Of a stretch of 64,000 bases of DNA, positions 1 to 8,681 are shown in pieces (positions within the stretch are counted from its first letter, which is position 1; every line of letters begins with the position of its first letter). Both the position numbers and the translations under genes were made by a program. Origin of the DNA: Candidatus Melainabacteria bacterium (GTDB lineage Bacteria > Cyanobacteriota > Vampirovibrionia > Obscuribacterales > Obscuribacteraceae). The notes under the pieces are model-generated. The model did no database searches. It saw only the letters and a list, made by a program, of their open reading frames with translations, and was not told where the DNA came from. Where the stretch lies: the NCBI GenBank assembly GCA_003151275.1, contig PLXC01000120.1, forward strand, positions 1-64,000, given 5' to 3'.

Positions 1-631
1 TCTGATCCACGGCGCCACCAAACACCAGCAGGGGTGATTTAGCATTAGCAAGCGCATCCGCCACTGCTGCAAGAATGTCTTCGCCTGCGGACAGTCGACG
101 CTCGATCTTTCTTTTTGCAGGATGCCGTGAGCATTCTTTATCCATGTCGTCCATAGGAAGAGAAAGATAGACGGGTCCGGCAGGAGCTTGCACAGCTGTT
201 GCGTATGCTCTCATGAAAGCAGCCGGTACGTCTTCTGCACGAGCGGGCTCATAGCTCCACTTGACCCATGGTGCAGCCTGTAGAAGAGGGTTTTTGTTAG
301 TCAACAATGGTTCCAATAGAAGCATTTCGCGTGTTTGCTGTCCGGCTGTGATAATCATAGGAGTGCGGTTGTACCAGGCAGTCTCTATACTCCCCATCGC
401 GTTACCACTTCCGGCTGCAGTGTGCAGATTGACGTGAACTACTTTACCAGATGCCTGCGCGTATGCGTCTGCCAGGGCTACTGCGACAGATTCATGAAGC
501 GAGAGAATGTACCTGAAATCTTTCGGGAAATCCTTGAGCATCGGCTCTTCCGTCGAGCCAATATTTCCAAATATTGTTGTCATCTGTAAATCCCGCATCA
601 GGTCAAAGAGAACTTCTCTCACGTTCGGCAT
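1..631 (-). CDS. Benzoylformate decarboxylase-like ThDP enzyme (partial, C-terminus outside window)
   Basis: The reverse strand is open from an ATG at 631 to the window edge, about 210 codons, preceded by an AGAGGAAAAATAT ribosome site. The N-terminal thiamine-diphosphate domain reads FGNIGSTEEPMLKDFP, then SLHESVAVALADAYAQASG and VNLHTAAGSGNAMG. These match the benzoylformate decarboxylase family, which converts benzoylformate to benzaldehyde and CO2. The family's catalytic Ser (in GS-TE), cofactor Glu (in LHES) and His (in NLHTAAG) are all present. The ThDP-binding GDG motif would lie outside the window. The gene lies 135 bases downstream of the hemerythrin gene on the same strand. Family assignment is firm, but a related ThDP decarboxylase specificity is possible, so the substrate is an inference. 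Confidence 0.85.
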   Translation of the reverse strand, partial: MPNVREVLFDLMRDLQMTTIFGNIGSTEEPMLKDFPKDFRYILSLHESVAVALADAYAQASGKVVHVNLHTAAGSGNAMGSIETAWYNRTPMIITAGQQTREMLLLEPLLTNKNPLLQAAPWVKWSYEPARAEDVPAAFMRAYATAVQAPAGPVYLSLPMDDMDKECSRHPAKRKIERRLSAGEDILAAVADALANAKSPLLVFGGAVDQ

Positions 632-646
632 ATATTTTTCCTCTGT

Positions 647-751
647 TTACTCGACTTCCTCGGTGGACACACAGGTTTTCAGGCTCTCCATGACGAAGAG
701 TCCTTTGAAGTTCTCTTCGCTAAGCGGCGGAGGCTTGCGAATTGATCCACT
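647..751 (-). other. Short open frame between hemerythrin and decarboxylase genes
   Basis: Between the hemerythrin stop and the decarboxylase start, one reverse frame stays open for 35 codons right after a TAA. It ends in MESLKTCVSTEEVE and a TAA 15 bases before the decarboxylase ATG. No convincing start precedes most of it; an internal ATG would give only 14 residues. It could be a tiny upstream peptide or the tail of a lost gene. I do not recognise it. Confidence 0.2.
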
Positions 752-766
752 TTAGGCAGCGCATAA

Positions 767-1447
767 TTACGAGACCTTTGGCGTGAATTGAGAAAGGTCA
801 TAAATACCCAGTTCGCGTTCTATCTGCCCGACGCGCGTAACTTGTCCTTCAAAGCCTTCTTTGCCGAAAAGCTGGTGTTCGCGTGCCTCAAATTGTTCTC
901 CCAACTCTTTATATTCGTTGGCTGGAACGAGTACCTGGAAGGCTGGATACAAGACCGTGTCTTCTCTGGCTTCGTGCGGCCTATACATACGACTGAATGC
1001 GCGCAAGTATGTAATGAGGGATGCATGATCTTTTTTCGTCAATGCACTGCCGATTGCTTCTGTTACCTGGCGTCCCGCCTGGTGCTGGCTGCGCAGGACA
1101 GCGACAAGTTCGGTAAGCTTTTTGGCTTTTTCAAAACGTGGGAAAAGGTGCTCTTCTTCGAGTTTCTCATGGTATGCCTCGACGAAGTTCTTAATTATTC
1201 CGCGCGCGTCTGTAAGTACTTTTAGATCAACGTTTTGTTTGTTTTGCAATGCGTCCGCGCAATGGTCGTAGATGAGCAGAACCCGGTTTAATAGCCCGTG
1301 TTCTCGCATAAGATCTTCTACGGGGCTGATGTTCTCTTCTTTTCGTTCAGCGGCAAAGGTTGGCGGGGTGAACTGGTGGAGGCAAGTGGCAGTCGCTATC
1401 AGACCAGTTTTGCTCAAGAAGCTACGTCGATCAGTTTTGTCTACCAT
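767..1447 (-). CDS. Tat-exported hemerythrin HHE-domain protein
   Basis: A 226-residue protein. I chose the ATG at 1447 because AAGGAGTAAT stands directly before it; an in-frame start 12 codons upstream lacks this. The N-terminus is a twin-arginine signal, DRRSFLSKTG plus a hydrophobic stretch ending in an AxA-like PTFA, so a folded, metal-loaded protein is probably exported. The mature part is a four-helix hemerythrin-like domain with metal-ligand candidates in REHGLLNRVL, AYHEKLEEEHLFPRF, RSQHQAGRQ and YRPHEAREDTVLYP. Family members bind a di-iron centre that senses or carries O2 or NO. It lies upstream of the ThDP decarboxylase on the same strand, possibly co-transcribed. Ligand and partner are not determined by the sequence. 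Confidence 0.85.
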   Translation of the reverse strand: MVDKTDRRSFLSKTGLIATATCLHQFTPPTFAAERKEENISPVEDLMREHGLLNRVLLIYDHCADALQNKQNVDLKVLTDARGIIKNFVEAYHEKLEEEHLFPRFEKAKKLTELVAVLRSQHQAGRQVTEAIGSALTKKDHASLITYLRAFSRMYRPHEAREDTVLYPAFQVLVPANEYKELGEQFEAREHQLFGKEGFEGQVTRVGQIERELGIYDLSQFTPKVS

Positions 1448-1709
1448 ATTACTCCTTGCCGGTCTCCCGGCGCTTTCTTCCATTACTACTCACACCTGTT
1501 ACACTTGGGCTCACACAATGTGTTCCTGTGAGCAATGTGATCAATGTACTGCCTAGGCTGGTTATTGTGTCTCTCGGGCTGGATGCTACGGTCGATGGCC
1601 TGGCACCGTCCTTGGCTTTGGAAAGAATGAGGGCGACGTTCACATGGGTGTGGACGTGTGGGGATGGCTCTGTTGGTCGCGACGTATTTGTCTGGAAGAG
1701 GATTTGTCA

Positions 1710-2645
1710 ATGAAGAGAAGAACGGAACAGGTGCTCTTAGCATCGGCGTTCGTCGCCTGTATATCGACCAACGGCGCTTTCGCCCAACAGTATCCACCAG
1801 GAACACACGTTCAGGTTAGTCCCACCTCAAATGATTGGGTTGGTGCGACAATCGTCAAATATGATGCAGTGAATCATTCGTACATTGTCCATTTCGATGT
1901 ACCGTATCACTATACTCCCGAATGCCGGGTCGCTCTGGATAACGTGCGTCCAGGCGGTGCTGCTCCGCCTCGACAGGCTCCGGGCAACCCGGCGCCAGGT
2001 GGAGTCGAGATGCCCAATGATGCCGGCCCGAATTTGCCGATCGGTTCTCATGTCCAGGTCAGCCCGTCAGGCACGGGCTGGGTGGGCGGCACAATCGCTC
2101 AAGCTGTTAACGGTGGCTACATTATAAAATTCGATAGCCCTTACTTTGGACAGCCCGAGCTGAGAGTTCCTTCTGATCGGATAGCGGCTCCTGGCGCTGC
2201 TCCACCGGTATTGCCCGGCAATGTCCCGCCCGGCAATCCTAACATCAATCCGTTCAATCCCAACGGTGCTCCGCAGAAAGCTGGTCCGGGCTTACCGCCT
2301 GCTCAGGGATTGGCTGGGTCCTTTCAAGAAAGTATACGGCAGCAAAATAACGCAGCCACGGAAGACGCGACCAAGACTGTCACTTTCCAGAGTTGGTCTA
2401 TGACAGGGCCAGGACCTCAAACACTAAAATTGGGGGCGAGCCTTCTTGATCCAGGCAAGACAATCCCAAATGCTTATCTAATCACAACTAAGTTTGTGGT
2501 AGACACTTATTACTCCGGCAGCGGTGCTCACAACCTGGTTACGATTCAAGGTACGTATCTTGGTTACATGGAGAATGGGCAGGTGGTGACGTCGGCAATG
2601 CCTGGCGGCAGCATTTCCCCCTCCGTGTATGTGCCGGGCAAATAG
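1710..2645 (+). CDS. Secreted protein with two SH3/Tudor-like repeats
   Basis: A 311-residue protein from the ATG at 1710, preceded by GGAAGAGG. A signal peptide (KRRTEQVLLASAFVACIS to GAFAQ) is followed by two copies of a roughly 55-residue module. Copy 1 starts PPGTHVQVSPTSNDWVGATI and copy 2 starts PIGSHVQVSPSGTGWVGGTI; both continue with a YxVxFDxPY strand and a charged end. This spacing looks like small beta-barrel (Tudor/SH3-like) units. Pro/Asn-rich linkers precede a C-terminal beta-rich domain of about 110 residues containing TVTFQSWSMTGPGPQTLKLG. No catalytic motif is visible. It is probably a periplasmic or surface protein, and the function is unknown. Confidence 0.7.
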   Translation: MKRRTEQVLLASAFVACISTNGAFAQQYPPGTHVQVSPTSNDWVGATIVKYDAVNHSYIVHFDVPYHYTPECRVALDNVRPGGAAPPRQAPGNPAPGGVEMPNDAGPNLPIGSHVQVSPSGTGWVGGTIAQAVNGGYIIKFDSPYFGQPELRVPSDRIAAPGAAPPVLPGNVPPGNPNINPFNPNGAPQKAGPGLPPAQGLAGSFQESIRQQNNAATEDATKTVTFQSWSMTGPGPQTLKLGASLLDPGKTIPNAYLITTKFVVDTYYSGSGAHNLVTIQGTYLGYMENGQVVTSAMPGGSISPSVYVPGK

Positions 2646-2703
2646 TTTCGAGCATTGTGTTGGTATCGCATTTGGTTCATGCTTTCCTTAGATTGGAGCA
2701 TTC

Positions 2704-2799
2704 ATGAATCAAACACCTGGCAATACAACGGCAGCACGAGAGCGTTACTGGACCCGGATCATAAGGAGTACTTTTTGTGTTTATGTGGCTAATACGTGA
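2704..2799 (+). pseudogene. Possible remnant of an IS66-type accessory ORF start
   Basis: This 361-base gene-poor stretch (2646-3006) contains one short frame of 31 codons with a ribosome site (TTGGAGCATTC) before its ATG. It reads TTAARERYWTRIIRSTF. The YWxxII pattern near a start resembles the N-terminus of the small accessory proteins of IS66-type elements, but the frame stops at once. The similarity is short and the call is tentative. The rest of the stretch shows nothing clear. Confidence 0.25.
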
Positions 2800-3006
2800 A
2801 CAACATTTGTTTCAACCAGGCCCTAGACCAGCCGTGCATCTGCGTGTTGTGCGACAATCACTCTGAGTAATGAAAATGGAACCATTGTTATTGGCAATGT
2901 CGATTCATGAAGACAAATCCGACAACTTCGGTTGGATCAGAGCTTGCGTAAATGATGAGCCTGTTACAACAGAAGCACAGCTCAACCACCACACCGGAGA
3001 AAAAGA

Positions 3007-3558
3007 ATGACAGGGGTAATAGTTTTTGCAGCGTTGACAGCTCTATTCTTTGTTGGATTTGGAGTTTGGCTGTGGTTCAAGGGTGCGGAATGGATTCAAA
3101 AACACCCTGAATATAAGACATGGCAAAATGAGAATACAGTGAGACCAACGGCCATGGTCATGTTCGGTTTGGGAATTGTCTTTCCGGCGTTTATATACAT
3201 CACACAAAGCGATCAAATCTTGAAATGCTTGTACGAAGATAATAGAAACTGCGATGCTGAAGGAAAGATTGAGGATACGTTCCAAGTAGAACATCCAAAC
3301 GTTCAACACGGACTGAGCGTGTACCCCGACACCAAATCGACCTGCAAGATTACAGTGGAAATACTGGACCCTCTACAAAAAATGGTTATGACAAAACCAT
3401 TAGAGTTTCATGACCAAAAAGGTCCCGGAATAACATTCACACCGGATCAAGCAGGCGCCTACCACTTGAAGCTAACGGGAAGCAAGGGAGTTGGTGCTAT
3501 TCATGTTTACATCAGAGACCCTAAGAAAACCGACGGGCATCGCATGCCAGGTTACTAG
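3007..3558 (+). CDS. Two-TM membrane protein with extracytoplasmic beta domain
   Basis: A 183-residue protein with ATG at 3007 behind GGAGAAAAAGA. It has a hydrophobic segment at residues 3-25 and another near 48-66 (TAMVMFGLGIVFPAFIYI), then a soluble domain of about 110 residues. That domain contains two Cys pairs (CLYEDNRNC and a later C) and a beta-rich end (GAYHLKLTGSKGVGAIHVYI) reminiscent of GOLD/emp24-like sandwiches. No enzyme motif is visible. It is convergent with the MocR-type gene downstream. Function unknown. Confidence 0.6.
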   Translation: MTGVIVFAALTALFFVGFGVWLWFKGAEWIQKHPEYKTWQNENTVRPTAMVMFGLGIVFPAFIYITQSDQILKCLYEDNRNCDAEGKIEDTFQVEHPNVQHGLSVYPDTKSTCKITVEILDPLQKMVMTKPLEFHDQKGPGITFTPDQAGAYHLKLTGSKGVGAIHVYIRDPKKTDGHRMPGY

Positions 3559-3653
3559 AATGCTGATTTGATTTCTATCTTTGAACGCGGCAACACGAAA
3601 CGCACCATGCTTTAGAGGCTCTGCCAGGATAAATTGATGTCGACCTTGCACGT

Positions 3654-5120
3654 TCAAATTGTCACCCCAAGTTCTGCGGCGAAGTGCTCGACAATAGCTT
3701 TTGTCTTTTGGCAGGGCAAGGCAGCAAAGTTAATCATGAACTCGTTATGTTCAGGCTCTTGAGCATAGTATGGCTCGGTTGAGACAAGTGGCAGCGATGC
3801 TGCCCGCCCTGCGTCGAGGATGCGCTCGTTCTGCCATTGTGAATCGAAGCGGACGACAACATGCATGCCTGCGCCCTCAGCTACAACGCTAACACCATGC
3901 TTCATCGTCTGCTTAAGTTCGAACAGCAAGGATTGACGCCTTTCCCGAAACGTTTTCCAAAGTTTGTGCAAATGCTTTTCCAAATGACGTTTTTCCAGAA
4001 GCTTGGTTAGAACATAATGCTCGATTGTAGGAAATTGTCGATCACTAAGATACTTAGAATTGCTGAAGAGACTAACTAGTCTTTCCGGCAAAACGAGAAC
4101 AGCAGTTGAGCAAAGTGGGAACAACACATGCCAGAAGTTGTATAAATAAATGACGGCACCACTCCTGTCCATTGAAAAAAGCGTGGGCAGTGACGGTAAG
4201 CAATAGCGAAATTCAGAATCCCAGGAATCTTCTATAATGGCTGTCCGGTTCTCTTTGCACCATTCGATTAGCGTCTCTCTTCGTGGTTGCAAAAGTACCG
4301 CGCCCGTCGGATCTTGGCACGATGGGGTGACGTACAGCCAATCGGGCCGACCTTCGATCGCTCGAAGCGATTCAATCATGATGCCTTGATCGTCGACCGG
4401 TACGGTTAAAACCCTGGCTCCACGAATGTCGAACAGTTCGCGCGCTAATGGGTATCCCGGATTTTCACAAACAACAAGTTGATCTGGCAAGACCAAGAGT
4501 TCGGCTAGATTCGCCAGCGCTGCTTGGGCACCTGAGTACAAAACAATCTGATCAGGATGGCAAACTATCCCCTGAGTTCGCCGCAAAAACTGCGCTATCG
4601 CCAGTCTCAGTGGCGGATAGCCAAAAGTCTCGCTCCGGCATGTCATGGTTGAATCAATGCCAATCTGGCAATAGTAGGAAAGGATTTTTTGCCACACGCT
4701 CGTTGGTAGGAGGTCAGGCGGCACAGCACCGTTGTTGAGTTCGGTGGCATCTCCAGAAGTTACCGTGTGCAAGTCCTTCACTGTTAACCTTTGAGCTATT
4801 TCCGAAAACCGGTCGGACCAGGAAAAGTCAGACTCTTCTTGTCGTCTGACGGATGAAGTCTCTTTTGAAGCGGCAACTCTTTCAGCCACTACAGTGCGGG
4901 AACCCTTCTCTGCTACAAGATAACCCTGAGCAACTAGCAAATCGAAGGCACGAGTGACCGTTGTTCGATGAATACCAAGAAAAAGGCTGATTTCGCGCGT
5001 CGATGGCAGTCTGTCTCCCGCCACCAGCACGCCCGAGTCCACTGCCAGGCTTATCGCTGCCACCAGTGCTGAGGCCGTCACTTTGCTGTTCTTCAGAACG
5101 CTGAGAAACGCTAACTCCAT
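3654..5120 (-). CDS. MocR/GabR-type regulator with degenerate PLP site
   Basis: A 488-residue protein of usual MocR length. Residues 1-85 form a GntR-type winged helix (GDRLPSTREISLFLG, HRTTVTRAFDLLVAQGYL). Residues 120-485 have the fold of class I aminotransferases (SGAQAALANLAELL, PSCQDPTGAVLL). Normal members bind PLP on a lysine in a TFSKVLFP motif; here it is NFWHVLFP, with His331 at the lysine position. The tyrosine of the EDDYDSEFRY motif is Trp300 (EDSWDSEFRY), and the C-terminal LRLGF arginine motif reads FMINF with Met462. So an internal aldimine cannot form in the normal way. The frame is intact, suggesting a working repressor or activator with a different ligand or none. Its target is unclear; the nearest divergent gene starts 600 bases away. 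Confidence 0.85.
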   Translation of the reverse strand: MELAFLSVLKNSKVTASALVAAISLAVDSGVLVAGDRLPSTREISLFLGIHRTTVTRAFDLLVAQGYLVAEKGSRTVVAERVAASKETSSVRRQEESDFSWSDRFSEIAQRLTVKDLHTVTSGDATELNNGAVPPDLLPTSVWQKILSYYCQIGIDSTMTCRSETFGYPPLRLAIAQFLRRTQGIVCHPDQIVLYSGAQAALANLAELLVLPDQLVVCENPGYPLARELFDIRGARVLTVPVDDQGIMIESLRAIEGRPDWLYVTPSCQDPTGAVLLQPRRETLIEWCKENRTAIIEDSWDSEFRYCLPSLPTLFSMDRSGAVIYLYNFWHVLFPLCSTAVLVLPERLVSLFSNSKYLSDRQFPTIEHYVLTKLLEKRHLEKHLHKLWKTFRERRQSLLFELKQTMKHGVSVVAEGAGMHVVVRFDSQWQNERILDAGRAASLPLVSTEPYYAQEPEHNEFMINFAALPCQKTKAIVEHFAAELGVTI

Positions 5121-5728
5121 CTAAGACAGCCTAATGTCTGACATTGGCAAAGGGATTGCCACAAAATAAAGTCGAGTGTGTCAGAATCATCAATCGGCAT
5201 GCGCATCTTCGCTTGTATACTGCAACCTGATGCCTTCAAGTATACCTTGATGTCATTTTCAGAAGCCGAGACACGCAGAAAAGGAAGAGGGGAAAAGGGC
5301 GAGATCATTGGCGTGGTACCACCTCCGGTGGCACTAAGATTTTGATTCCGAAGTTTAGTCTTCTGATCCTATGAGCTGATTTCAAGCGGGCCGCGTAGCG
5401 AGGTGGTATGTGGGGAAGCTCAGAATTGATCCTGGCGGAAAGTCTCACCAGATTATGTGAAGTTAGGTGCCGCTAATAAAACCGCATCCGCCACCAGCAT
5501 AAGGACGCTGCTATGGGAAAATCTTCTGACTTCACTTAATCCGGTACTGCACATATTTTATGCGCAGCTTCACATAAGTTCGAATCGTTGCCGTCCCCTA
5601 TGGCGGCCGAGCAATTATCGCGTCAAAAAATGCGCCTCTCATCACGACAAATTTTGGAAAATTTATCGCGCAAAAATACAATTGCCCCTTCAGCGCTTCA
5701 ATTTTGATAAGATCACTTTCTCTATTGC
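5121..5728. other. Gene-poor interval with GC-rich dyads
   Basis: A 608-base interval between divergent genes. Around 5314-5335 there is GTGGTACCAC followed by CCACCTCCGGTGG, overlapping dyads that could be an operator for the divergent MocR-type gene or an RNA stem. From about 5371 to 5422 a GC-rich stretch is bracketed by TGAGCT and AGCTCA and could fold as one hairpin. The remainder up to 5728 is AT-rich and probably holds the promoter of the secreted repeat gene. No convincing ORF is present. Confidence 0.35.
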
Positions 5729-6523
5729 ATGGTGTGTCGAGTGTCGTATCGATTTCTCGGGAAACATTCTGGAGTTCTTTGTGTCAGCGCGTTGATGTTA
5801 TGCGCCCATCCTCAACTTGGTTTCTCTCAGAACGAGACGCCTTCCGCACCGACTCTGGGTACGACGCCTGCGCGTCTGACAGACGGCGTGCCGACAGTTC
5901 GAGTGAAGACATTGCCGAATGGAAACTGGATAGATCAAAACGGCGCCATGCATGGTCCTAGCAGGCGAGATAACATCCAGCCGCCAGAGCGTTTGACAGA
6001 CGGCGTGCCGACAGTTCGAGTGAAAACATTGCCAAATGGAAACTGGATAGATCAAAACGGTGCCATGCGTGGTCCTAGCAGGCGAGACAGCATGAAGATA
6101 AACTCAAGTTCGTCCCCTCCTATTGCAGTTACCACGAGTTCAGCCAGTATGGTGCCAAATCAATCTTTGAGTGGTCCGTGGGCCCGCCCTGAATCCACTC
6201 TCACACTAGCGGTTGGAAAACGGATAACGGGTACCGAAAAGGGTAGTCAGCCCCCCGCCAGCAAATGGACAACTACTTATGACTTCGCCCTTACAAGCAT
6301 CACGACGGCAGAGGGACCATTTACCGGGACGTACCAGGATCAAGATAAGACCATTCCGTACTCCGGCAAAGCAAAAATCCACTTCACTGGCGGAGATCAG
6401 CTAGAGCTGACGGTAAATATAAAGAAGGCCGATCCTCAATGGAAGCCCGGTGTAGCACCGTATACAAGTGCGGTATCAGCCGGTGCGGTACTGCACGCAA
6501 CTTTCAAAAGAGCCGGCAAGTAA
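5729..6523 (+). CDS. Secreted protein with internal 39-residue tandem duplication
   Basis: A 264-residue protein with an N-terminal signal-like segment (GVLCVSALMLCAHPQLGFSQ). The start is uncertain: the ATG at 5729 has no good ribosome site. Residues around 48-122 contain two nearly identical units, each with RLTDGVPTVRVKTLPNGNW and IDQNGAM(H/R)GPSRRD. A Ser/Pro-rich linker and a C-terminal beta-rich domain (residues about 150-262) follow; FTGTYQDQDKTIPYSG and KIHFTGGDQLELTVNI suggest a lipocalin-like or sandwich fold. No catalytic residues recognised. Probably periplasmic; function unknown. Confidence 0.6.
   Translation: MVCRVSYRFLGKHSGVLCVSALMLCAHPQLGFSQNETPSAPTLGTTPARLTDGVPTVRVKTLPNGNWIDQNGAMHGPSRRDNIQPPERLTDGVPTVRVKTLPNGNWIDQNGAMRGPSRRDSMKINSSSSPPIAVTTSSASMVPNQSLSGPWARPESTLTLAVGKRITGTEKGSQPPASKWTTTYDFALTSITTAEGPFTGTYQDQDKTIPYSGKAKIHFTGGDQLELTVNIKKADPQWKPGVAPYTSAVSAGAVLHATFKRAGK
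5872..6093 (+). repeat. Tandem duplication, two 105-base copies at 117-base period
   Basis: Copies lie at 5872-5976 and 5989-6093. They differ at only a handful of positions and are in frame (117 = 39 codons), giving the duplicated module of the secreted protein. The near identity at DNA level points to recent duplication or ongoing gene conversion. Confidence 0.9.
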
Positions 6524-6562
6524 CCTTCATTGCACCGTTGTCTCACGCAGGCTTTACCGGGC

Positions 6563-8248
6563 TCATGTGGTAACCACCCCAGACTCAACGGCAACTCCAG
6601 GGCCTTCTGGAGAAACGTCTTTGCCGCTCGAAGGAAGGCTAAAATAGAACGTGCTGCCTTTGCCTTCTTCGCTTTCTGCACGAATGTCACCACCATGCAA
6701 TTCGACTAATGCCTTGCAGATGGACAGACCAAGACCGGTGCCATGTTGCTGTTTGGCATCTTGGGAGCTGACCTGCTTGAATCTATCGAAGATCGATTTC
6801 GTGAGGTGAGCTGGAATACCTCGCCCTTGATCGGCGACTGTGATCTCCACATACTCCGGCAGCTGTCGGGCTGCAACAACTACCTTTGCTCCTGTCGGTG
6901 AGAATTTTAGAGCATTGGAAAGCAAATTGACCAGGATCTGCACCAGTCTGTCACCATCTGCATAAACCATGACATTAGTCGCCAATGCTTCGATCTTGAT
7001 ACTTTTTTCATTGGCTGTTGTCACCACTGTTTGAATTGACTGCTCAAAGATTGATGAGAGCGAAACTTGTGATTTGTTGAGCTGGAGCATGCCGGCGTCA
7101 AGCTTTTCAACATCGAGTAGATCATTGATCAAGGTGAGCATGCGTGACGCGCTACGATCAGCAATAGCGACGAGCTTTTTTCCTTTGTCGTCAAAATTAC
7201 CGAGCATGTCATCTTGCATCATTTCAAGAACGGCTTGAATCGAGGTCAAAGGGCTTCTCAAATCATGGCTGACCATCTGCACCACTTCCTTTTGCAAGCG
7301 TTCAGCTTGCTTACGCTCGGAAATATCGGCCTCGGCTGTATCAAATTTGCCCAATGACCAGGCGATGACACCACCAATCGAAACCAATCCGATAACTGCC
7401 GTAGCGATGTTGATTATCAATTCATCAGCTAAATGTATTTGCTCACCGATGTGTACAAGAGACATTCTGAGTGGAGCGAGCGAGCACAACATTACTGCTA
7501 ACGAGCACAGTCGCCGCGAAACTTTTCCAGCACTAGTATCGAGCATGAAGATACTGGTGAAGCCTTCCTGCGGGTTTGAGAGGATTAAGGCAAAGCAGAA
7601 GAGAACGAATGTTAGCGACGTGATTGGGGAGAACTTGATGCACCCGAAATAGGCGCACAGATGTTCCATGCCGCAGAAATAACAAAGGAATATCATCAGG
7701 TTGGGCAGACCAACTAAGAGAGCGACTGTCTGCGTTGCTTTGATGCCAATCTTTTCTTTGAAGCAAAACAAAAGCAACGCAACAGTAATAAAGACGAAGT
7801 TCAGAGAAACATCTGGCATCATTGGGCCAGGGAATGTCAGCGGCGTTGAATCGCTTGTTCGGTATAGCGGATATATGAGGCTCCAATCCTTTTCACAGAC
7901 GTGTTCAAGATATGTGGCACCGCCGGCAATGCCAATGAAAATGGCTATGATTATGCCAAGCCATTTACGCCAGGTTTGAATTTTTCCGACGGAGAAACAA
8001 AACAGTGACACTGAGCTGAGGAAGAATAGAATAGCAGCGCCTGACGGCATGGCACGCTCGTTGGCGATCGGCCGCTTGATCCATTCGATACCAAAAGCCC
8101 AACCGATGGTTTCAATGACACCAAGAGCAGCAACCAAACATAAAAGCCCGATCGAAACTTTCTTGCAGTCGTCCACAAACCGCCTGTTGACACGCAACTC
8201 GGGTAGACTTAGCTGTATGGTTGGAGTGCGGCGCTTGGGTTCTTCCAT
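6563..8248 (-). CDS. Membrane sensor histidine kinase
   Basis: A 561-residue protein. Residues 30-300 hold about eight hydrophobic segments, an integral membrane sensor with no obvious periplasmic domain. The kinase core follows. The H box is VSHDLRSPLTSIQ with phospho-acceptor His328. The N box is LVNLLSNALKFSP (Asn441 and Asn445), G1 is DQGRGIPAHLTKSIFDRF and G2 is GTGLGLSICKALVELHGG. It has no adjacent response regulator, so the partner is unknown. The C-terminal tail after residue 540 is short and Gly/Val-rich. It converges with the secreted repeat gene at 6523. The signal sensed cannot be read from the sequence. Confidence 0.92.
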   Translation of the reverse strand: MEEPKRRTPTIQLSLPELRVNRRFVDDCKKVSIGLLCLVAALGVIETIGWAFGIEWIKRPIANERAMPSGAAILFFLSSVSLFCFSVGKIQTWRKWLGIIIAIFIGIAGGATYLEHVCEKDWSLIYPLYRTSDSTPLTFPGPMMPDVSLNFVFITVALLLFCFKEKIGIKATQTVALLVGLPNLMIFLCYFCGMEHLCAYFGCIKFSPITSLTFVLFCFALILSNPQEGFTSIFMLDTSAGKVSRRLCSLAVMLCSLAPLRMSLVHIGEQIHLADELIINIATAVIGLVSIGGVIAWSLGKFDTAEADISERKQAERLQKEVVQMVSHDLRSPLTSIQAVLEMMQDDMLGNFDDKGKKLVAIADRSASRMLTLINDLLDVEKLDAGMLQLNKSQVSLSSIFEQSIQTVVTTANEKSIKIEALATNVMVYADGDRLVQILVNLLSNALKFSPTGAKVVVAARQLPEYVEITVADQGRGIPAHLTKSIFDRFKQVSSQDAKQQHGTGLGLSICKALVELHGGDIRAESEEGKGSTFYFSLPSSGKDVSPEGPGVAVESGVVTT

Positions 8249-8681
8249 TTTGCTATTATTTTCGCAAAGCTAGTTCAATAAGGTTCTTCTTGTGTTTTAG
8301 TCCCGCTAGTTATTTGGTGATGGATTCGTTCTCGTGCACATACAGCGATTGCTGGCACTGGTCTACGAAGTCTGGTACTAGCTTGATCAATTTTCATACT
8401 TACGGTTAGAACTTCCTTTATTGAGTTTAGCAAAGTCTATTCCTCGCAGTGTACATGGTAACAGTTCGAACTTATTAAAAAGCCAATGTACGGTCGCATA
8501 GCATTACTAAGTCACTTCTTCCAGTCAAGCCGATCCCAGATGGTAATAAGCTAAGCTTGTAATCAATCGACTAGCGGTCTGGAGAGTCTTTGCGACTGTA
8601 CTCACACAAGAGCGACGAACACCAAGAATGGTGGCCAAGTCAAGATTTGCCTTACTGCTGTTTTTTTCAATTGCGCTTTAA
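8249..8681. other. Gene-poor interval
   Basis: A 433-base AT-leaning interval between two leftward genes. It should hold the promoter of the histidine kinase gene. No long frame, RNA gene or strong hairpin was found. Confidence 0.3.

Noticed and set aside
5311..5345. TGGTACC inside GGCGTGGTACCACC resembles the T-box antiterminator core
   Set aside because: No specifier stem or terminator pair follows, and the downstream gene is a secreted protein rather than an aminoacyl-tRNA synthetase or amino-acid gene.
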